Assembly (NCBI RefSeq): GCF_009906855.1
Contig: NZ_CP047650.1
Span: forward strand, 3,224,001 to 3,288,000
Source: Xylophilus rhododendri
GTDB lineage: Bacteria > Pseudomonadota > Gammaproteobacteria > Burkholderiales > Burkholderiaceae_C
Direction: 5' to 3'
DNA length: 64,000 bases
Below, in pieces: positions 57,468 through 64,000 of the stretch. Below the pieces are notes generated by a model, which saw only the letters and a list, made by a program, of their open reading frames with translations, was not told the DNA's origin and did no database searches. A program made the translations under genes and the position numbers. Position 1 is the first letter of the stretch. Each line of letters begins with the position of its first letter.

Positions 57468-58055
57468 ATGGCAAGCAAATCGAAGAGCAGCAAGAAGACC
57501 GGCGGCACCACCCTGCCCGAAGGCACGGTGCCGACCAAGGGCGACGTCGCGGTCGCGCCGGCATCCGGCAGCCGCCGCGCGCCGGCCATCAACATCGGCA
57601 TCGGCGATGCCGACCGGGCTTCCATCGCCGAAGGCCTGTCGCGGGTGCTGGCCGATACCTACACGCTCTACCTGACGACCCACAACTTCCACTGGAACGT
57701 CACCGGACCGCACTTCAACTCGCTGCACGCCATGTTCATGGCCCAGTACACCGAGCTGTGGAACTCCACCGACGTGATCGCCGAACGCATCCGCTCGCTG
57801 GGCCATTACGCGCCGGGCTCGTATGCCGAGTTCAGCAAGATCGCCACCGTGCCCGACGTGCCCGCCACGCCGCCCAAGGCGATGCAGATGGTGGCGATCC
57901 TGGTGCAGGGCCACGAGACCGTCTCGCGCATCGCCCGCAGCTTCATCCCGGTGGCGGCTGCCGCCGGCGACGATCCGACGGCCGACATGCTGACCGCCCG
58001 CTGCACCGTGCACGACCAGACCGCCTGGATGCTGCGTTCGCTGCTGGAAGACTGA
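57468..58055 (+). CDS. dps: Dps ferritin-like DNA-protection protein
   Basis: 195 residues. A Lys/Ser-rich N-terminal tail of about 40 residues ([12 protein letters not shown] at the start), longer than in many Dps proteins and suited to bind DNA. Ferroxidase ligands His75, His87, Asp102 and Glu106 are spaced as in E. coli Dps (motif [20 protein letters not shown], then DVIAERI). Forms a dodecamer that oxidises Fe(II) with peroxide. Placed after oxyR, which likely activates it. Confidence 0.95.
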   Translation: MASKSKSSKKTGGTTLPEGTVPTKGDVAVAPASGSRRAPAINIGIGDADRASIAEGLSRVLADTYTLYLTTHNFHWNVTGPHFNSLHAMFMAQYTELWNSTDVIAERIRSLGHYAPGSYAEFSKIATVPDVPATPPKAMQMVAILVQGHETVSRIARSFIPVAAAAGDDPTADMLTARCTVHDQTAWMLRSLLED

Positions 58056-58076
58056 TCCGCGCATTCGTCCCTGGAA

Positions 58077-58108
58077 ACGGAGCGGCACAATGGCCGCTCC
58101 GTTTTTTT
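58077..58108 (+). terminator. Strong Rho-independent terminator after dps
   Basis: Stem ACGGAGCGGC (58077-58086), loop ACAATG, stem GCCGCTCCGT (58093-58102), then T run to 58108. It covers a possible early ATG (58090) of ubiA, so ubiA must start later, at 58123. Confidence 0.93.
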
Positions 58109-58122
58109 ATGCCCGTCTCCCG

Positions 58123-58983
58123 ATGCCCGCTGGCCGCCTTTCGCTCTACCTCGACCTGATCCGATGGAACCGGCCCGCCGGCTGGCTGCTGCTGCTGTGG
58201 CCGACGCTGGTGGCGCTGTGGGTGGCGGCCGATGGCTTTCCGGGCTGGCATCTGCTGCTGGTGTTCGTGGCCGGCACGGTGCTGATGCGCAGCGCCGGCT
58301 GCTGCGTCAACGACGTGGCCGACCGCGACTTCGACCGCCATGTCAAACGCACGGCGCAGCGGCCCATCACCAGCGGGCGCATCTCCACCCGGGAGGCGCT
58401 GCTGCTGGGCGCGGTGCTGGCGCTGGTCGCCTTCGCGTTGGTGCTGACCACCAACACCACCACCGTGCTGTGGTCCTTCGGCGCGCTGGCGGTGACGGTG
58501 TTCTATCCCTATGCCAAGCGCTGGGTGTCCATGCCCCAGGCGGTGCTGGGCCTGGCCTTCAGCTTCGGCATTCCGATGGCCTTCACGGCGGTGCGCGGCG
58601 CCGTGCCGGCGATGGTGTGGCTGCTGGTGGTGGCCAACCTCTGCTGGGTGCTGGCCTACGACACCGAATACGCCATGGTGGACCGCGACGACGACCTGAA
58701 GATCGGCATGAAGACCTCGGCCATCACGCTCGGCCGCCGGGATGTGCCGGCGGTGATGGCCTTCTACGCCGCGGCCATCGTGCTGCAGATCGCGGCGCTG
58801 AAGGACGCGGGACTGGGCTGGCCCTTCTGGCTGGCCATGGCCGCGGCGGCGGCGCAGGCCTTCTGGCATTGGCGCCTGATCCGCGACCGCAGCCGCGATG
58901 GCTGCTTCCGCGCTTTCCGGCTCAACCATTGGCTGGGCGCCACGGTGTTCGCCGGCGTGGCCCTGGGCTACCTGCTGCGCTGA
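58123..58983 (+). CDS. ubiA: 4-hydroxybenzoate polyprenyltransferase UbiA
   Basis: 286 residues from ATG 58123; the ATG at 58090 sits inside the dps terminator. Nine membrane helices with both Asp-rich motifs: NDVADRDFD at residues 63-71 and [11 protein letters not shown] near 185. Attaches the polyprenyl tail in ubiquinone synthesis. Convergent with proC, 1 bp apart. Its promoter must lie within or after the terminator, or it depends on read-through. Confidence 0.95.
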   Translation: MPAGRLSLYLDLIRWNRPAGWLLLLWPTLVALWVAADGFPGWHLLLVFVAGTVLMRSAGCCVNDVADRDFDRHVKRTAQRPITSGRISTREALLLGAVLALVAFALVLTTNTTTVLWSFGALAVTVFYPYAKRWVSMPQAVLGLAFSFGIPMAFTAVRGAVPAMVWLLVVANLCWVLAYDTEYAMVDRDDDLKIGMKTSAITLGRRDVPAVMAFYAAAIVLQIAALKDAGLGWPFWLAMAAAAAQAFWHWRLIRDRSRDGCFRAFRLNHWLGATVFAGVALGYLLR

Positions 58984-58984
58984 A

Positions 58985-59851
58985 TCAGCGGCCGAACTCT
59001 TCGCCGAGTTCGCGCGCGCGCTGCTCGGCCGCGCGGATCGCCTTCACGAAGCTGGGCTTGACGCCGTCCTGCTCCATCGAACTCAGCGCCGCGTAGGTGG
59101 TGCCGCCCTTGGAGGTGACCCGCTGGCGCAGCACCGAGGCCGGCTCGCTCGATTGCGCCGCCAGCGCCGTGGCGCCGGAGAAGGTGGCCACGGCCAGCTG
59201 GTAGGCCTGGGCCTCGTCCATGCCCATGTCCACGCCGGCCTGGGTCATGGCTTCCAGGAAATAGAACACATAGGCCGGGCCGGAGCCCGACAGGGCGGTC
59301 ACCGCATCGAGCTGCGCCTCGGCCTGCATCCAGGCCAGGCGGCCGGTGGCCGACAGCAGCTGCTCGACCAGCTCGCGCTGCGCCTGGCTGACGGCCTCGC
59401 GGGCATAGAGCCCGGTCATGCCCTGGCCGACCAGGGCGGGTGTGTTGGGCATGGCGCGAACCACCCGTTCGGTGCCCAGCCAGGCGGCGATGGTGCCGCT
59501 CTGGATGCCGGCGGCCACACTCAGGTGCAGGGCCTTGGCCGTCAGCGGCGCGACCGGCGCGGCGGCCTCGCCGAAGACCTGGGGCTTGACGGCCCAGACC
59601 ACCACGGCGGCGCGTGCCAGCGCGGGGCCGGGCGTCGGCTGGGCGGTGACGCCGAGTTCGCGCGCCAGGCGCTCGCGGGTTTCTTCGAAAGGTTCGACCA
59701 CGTCGATGCGGGTCGGGTCCATGCCCTGGCGGATCAGGCCGCCCATGATGGCGCTGGCCATGTTGCCGCCGCCGATGAAGGCGATCGGCAGGTCGGGCGC
59801 GATGGTGGAGACGGGAGTGGCGATATCGGTTGGGAGCTGCTTGTCAGTCAT
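58985..59851 (-). CDS. proC: Pyrroline-5-carboxylate reductase ProC
   Basis: 288 residues from ATG 59851; an earlier in-frame start at 59926 adds residues not expected in the family. Rossmann motif GGGNMASA at 27-34, RAMPNTPALVGQGMTG in the middle, and the substrate-binding end block LSGSGPAYVFYFLEAMTQAG with SKGGTTYAALSSME. Last step of proline synthesis. Same strand as glpK, 10 bp after its stop. Confidence 0.96.
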   Translation of the reverse strand: MTDKQLPTDIATPVSTIAPDLPIAFIGGGNMASAIMGGLIRQGMDPTRIDVVEPFEETRERLARELGVTAQPTPGPALARAAVVVWAVKPQVFGEAAAPVAPLTAKALHLSVAAGIQSGTIAAWLGTERVVRAMPNTPALVGQGMTGLYAREAVSQAQRELVEQLLSATGRLAWMQAEAQLDAVTALSGSGPAYVFYFLEAMTQAGVDMGMDEAQAYQLAVATFSGATALAAQSSEPASVLRQRVTSKGGTTYAALSSMEQDGVKPSFVKAIRAAEQRARELGEEFGR

Positions 59852-59861
59852 CCCGCGATTC

Positions 59862-61355
<1,494 letters not shown>

Positions 61356-61368
61356 GGGCGATGCAATC

Positions 61369-62139
61369 TCAGTCGTCTTCGGCGACGTCCAGGCGGACGC
61401 CGGCCTCGGCCAGCAGGGCGGGGAAGGGCTCGGGCGGCGGCTGGTCGGTGAACAGCCGCTGGATCTGCGACAGCGTGGCGGCCTCCACCATCGCCGCGCG
61501 GTTGAACTTGCTGGCATCGGCCGCCAGCCAGACCTCGCGGGCGTGCTGGATGATGGTCTGCGCCACCTTCACCTCGCGGTAGTCGAAGTCGCGCAGGGTG
61601 CCGTCGGCCTCGATGCCGGAGATGCCGATCAGGGCGATGTCGACCTTGAACTGGCGGATGAAATCGACCGCCGCCTCGCCCACGATGCCCAGGTCGCGCG
61701 CACGCACCACGCCGCCGGCCACGATCACCTCGCACTCCGGGTTCTGGCTGAGGATGGTGGCCACGTTGAGGTTGTTGGTGATCACGCGCAGCCCCCGGTG
61801 CTGCAGCAGCGCCTTGGCGATGGCCTCGGTGGTGGTGCCGATGTTGAGCATCAGCGAGCAGTCGTGCGGCACCTGGCGGGCCACGGCGCGGGCGATGCGC
61901 GCCTTGCCCTCGGCGTTGAGCACCTCGCGCTGGCGGTGGCCCAGGTTCTCGATGGTGGAGTGGGGGATGCGCACGCCGCCGTGGAAGCGGGTGAGGGCGC
62001 CGTCGTCGGCCAGGCGCTGCACGTCGCGCCGCACCGTCTGCAGTGTCACGCCGAGCATGTCGGCGAGCTGGTCCACGGACATGGAGCCGCGTTCGCGCAC
62101 GGCGGCCAGCAGTTGGAGTTGTCGGGGGTTGGTGTTCAA
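61369..62139 (-). CDS. glpR: DeoR-family glycerol regulator GlpR
   Basis: 256 residues from TTG 62139 (followed by [17 protein letters not shown]); no ATG is available near the domain, so TTG is chosen. DeoR helix-turn-helix ([20 protein letters not shown]) and C-terminal sugar-phosphate domain ([37 protein letters not shown]). Repressor released by glycerol-3-phosphate. Upstream of glpK and divergent from the transporter genes; operator half-sites may be GCGAAC at 62207 and 62217. Confidence 0.9.
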   Translation of the reverse strand: MNTNPRQLQLLAAVRERGSMSVDQLADMLGVTLQTVRRDVQRLADDGALTRFHGGVRIPHSTIENLGHRQREVLNAEGKARIARAVARQVPHDCSLMLNIGTTTEAIAKALLQHRGLRVITNNLNVATILSQNPECEVIVAGGVVRARDLGIVGEAAVDFIRQFKVDIALIGISGIEADGTLRDFDYREVKVAQTIIQHAREVWLAADASKFNRAAMVEAATLSQIQRLFTDQPPPEPFPALLAEAGVRLDVAEDD

Positions 62140-62206
62140 GACGGCGGGTGCGGGCAAGGGCGTAAAGGAACCGTCATTGTGCGCACGGTGGTGCCGGACT
62201 TTAAAA

Positions 62207-62222
62207 GCGAACCGAAGCGAAC
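62207..62222. promoter_or_regulatory. Direct repeat in the glpR-glpS divergent region
   Basis: GCGAAC occurs at 62207-62212 and 62217-62222, one helical turn apart. It sits between divergent glpR and the transporter genes and is a candidate GlpR contact site. The nearby 62260-62290 stretch is AT-rich and could hold promoter elements. Confidence 0.4.
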
Positions 62223-62301
62223 GGATCCAGGGTAAGTACCAGACTTCATCGCGCCAAAAAGAACAAAAATGAAGAAATATGAGCAATAACGAAAGCCGCT
62301 G

Positions 62302-63378
<1,077 letters not shown>

Positions 63379-63382
63379 CCAC

Positions 63383-64000
<618 letters not shown>

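Overview
GC-rich (roughly 68-70%) chromosomal DNA of a betaproteobacterium, most likely a member of the Comamonadaceae (Burkholderiales). The evidence is the recG-cupin-oxyR-dps-ubiA-proC run, a PhaM-type granule regulator, a DUF3567 protein, a queuosine pair (tgt/queA) and a glycerol glpK/glpR/glpST locus. No tRNA, rRNA, CRISPR array or transposase gene was found.

Region 1 (1-12.7 kb, + strand) is a polymorphic-toxin locus. A very large YD/RHS-repeat protein, open at the window's left edge, carries a LysM domain, a Gly-rich hydrophobic linker and a variable low-GC tip, followed by a small membrane protein that may be its immunity protein. Two displaced C-terminal cassettes follow. One has a zincin-like HELVGH toxin tip with its own candidate immunity gene. 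The other is frameshifted, has a different tip and is followed by a SUKH-like immunity gene. Between them lie solitary or broken immunity-like genes. Long direct repeats tie the copies together.

Region 2 (12.9-36.1 kb) is a co-directional, mostly overlapping run of 24 named flagellar genes plus a TPR gene on the - strand: fliQ-fliR-flhB-flhA-flgF-flgG-flgA-flgH-flgI-flgB-flgC-fliE-fliF-fliG(like)-fliH-fliI-fliJ-fliK-flgD-flgE-fliM(like)-fliN-fliO-fliP-fliA-TPR. It has a full export gate, rod, rings and hook. The window shows no filament, filament-cap, hook-filament-junction, stator or chemotaxis gene. FliG and FliM are reduced and FlgD is short. Divergently, a TPR gene and an unknown gene sit behind a very good sigma-28 promoter match. 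I propose a secondary, possibly non-motile, flagellar-type export system, but filament and stator genes could lie elsewhere.

Region 3 (36.1-53.6 kb) is mixed housekeeping and accessory DNA. It holds a ChaN-like lipoprotein (frameshifted), DUF3567, DUF3108, an FAA hydrolase, a MORN-repeat protein, PhaM, a FIST sensor, a YXWGXW protein, an MFS-acyltransferase fusion, a flavin reductase and a bacterial F-box protein (effector-like). A frameshifted EmrB-type pump sits beside its MarR regulator, which has a perfect palindromic operator candidate. An AAA/DUF4143 ATPase, tgt, a proline-rich membrane protein and queA complete the region.

Region 4 (53.6-64 kb) holds recG, a cupin, the peroxide regulator oxyR, dps, ubiA, proC, glpK, glpR and the start of a divergent glycerol-type ABC transporter (two ATPases), which runs off the right edge.
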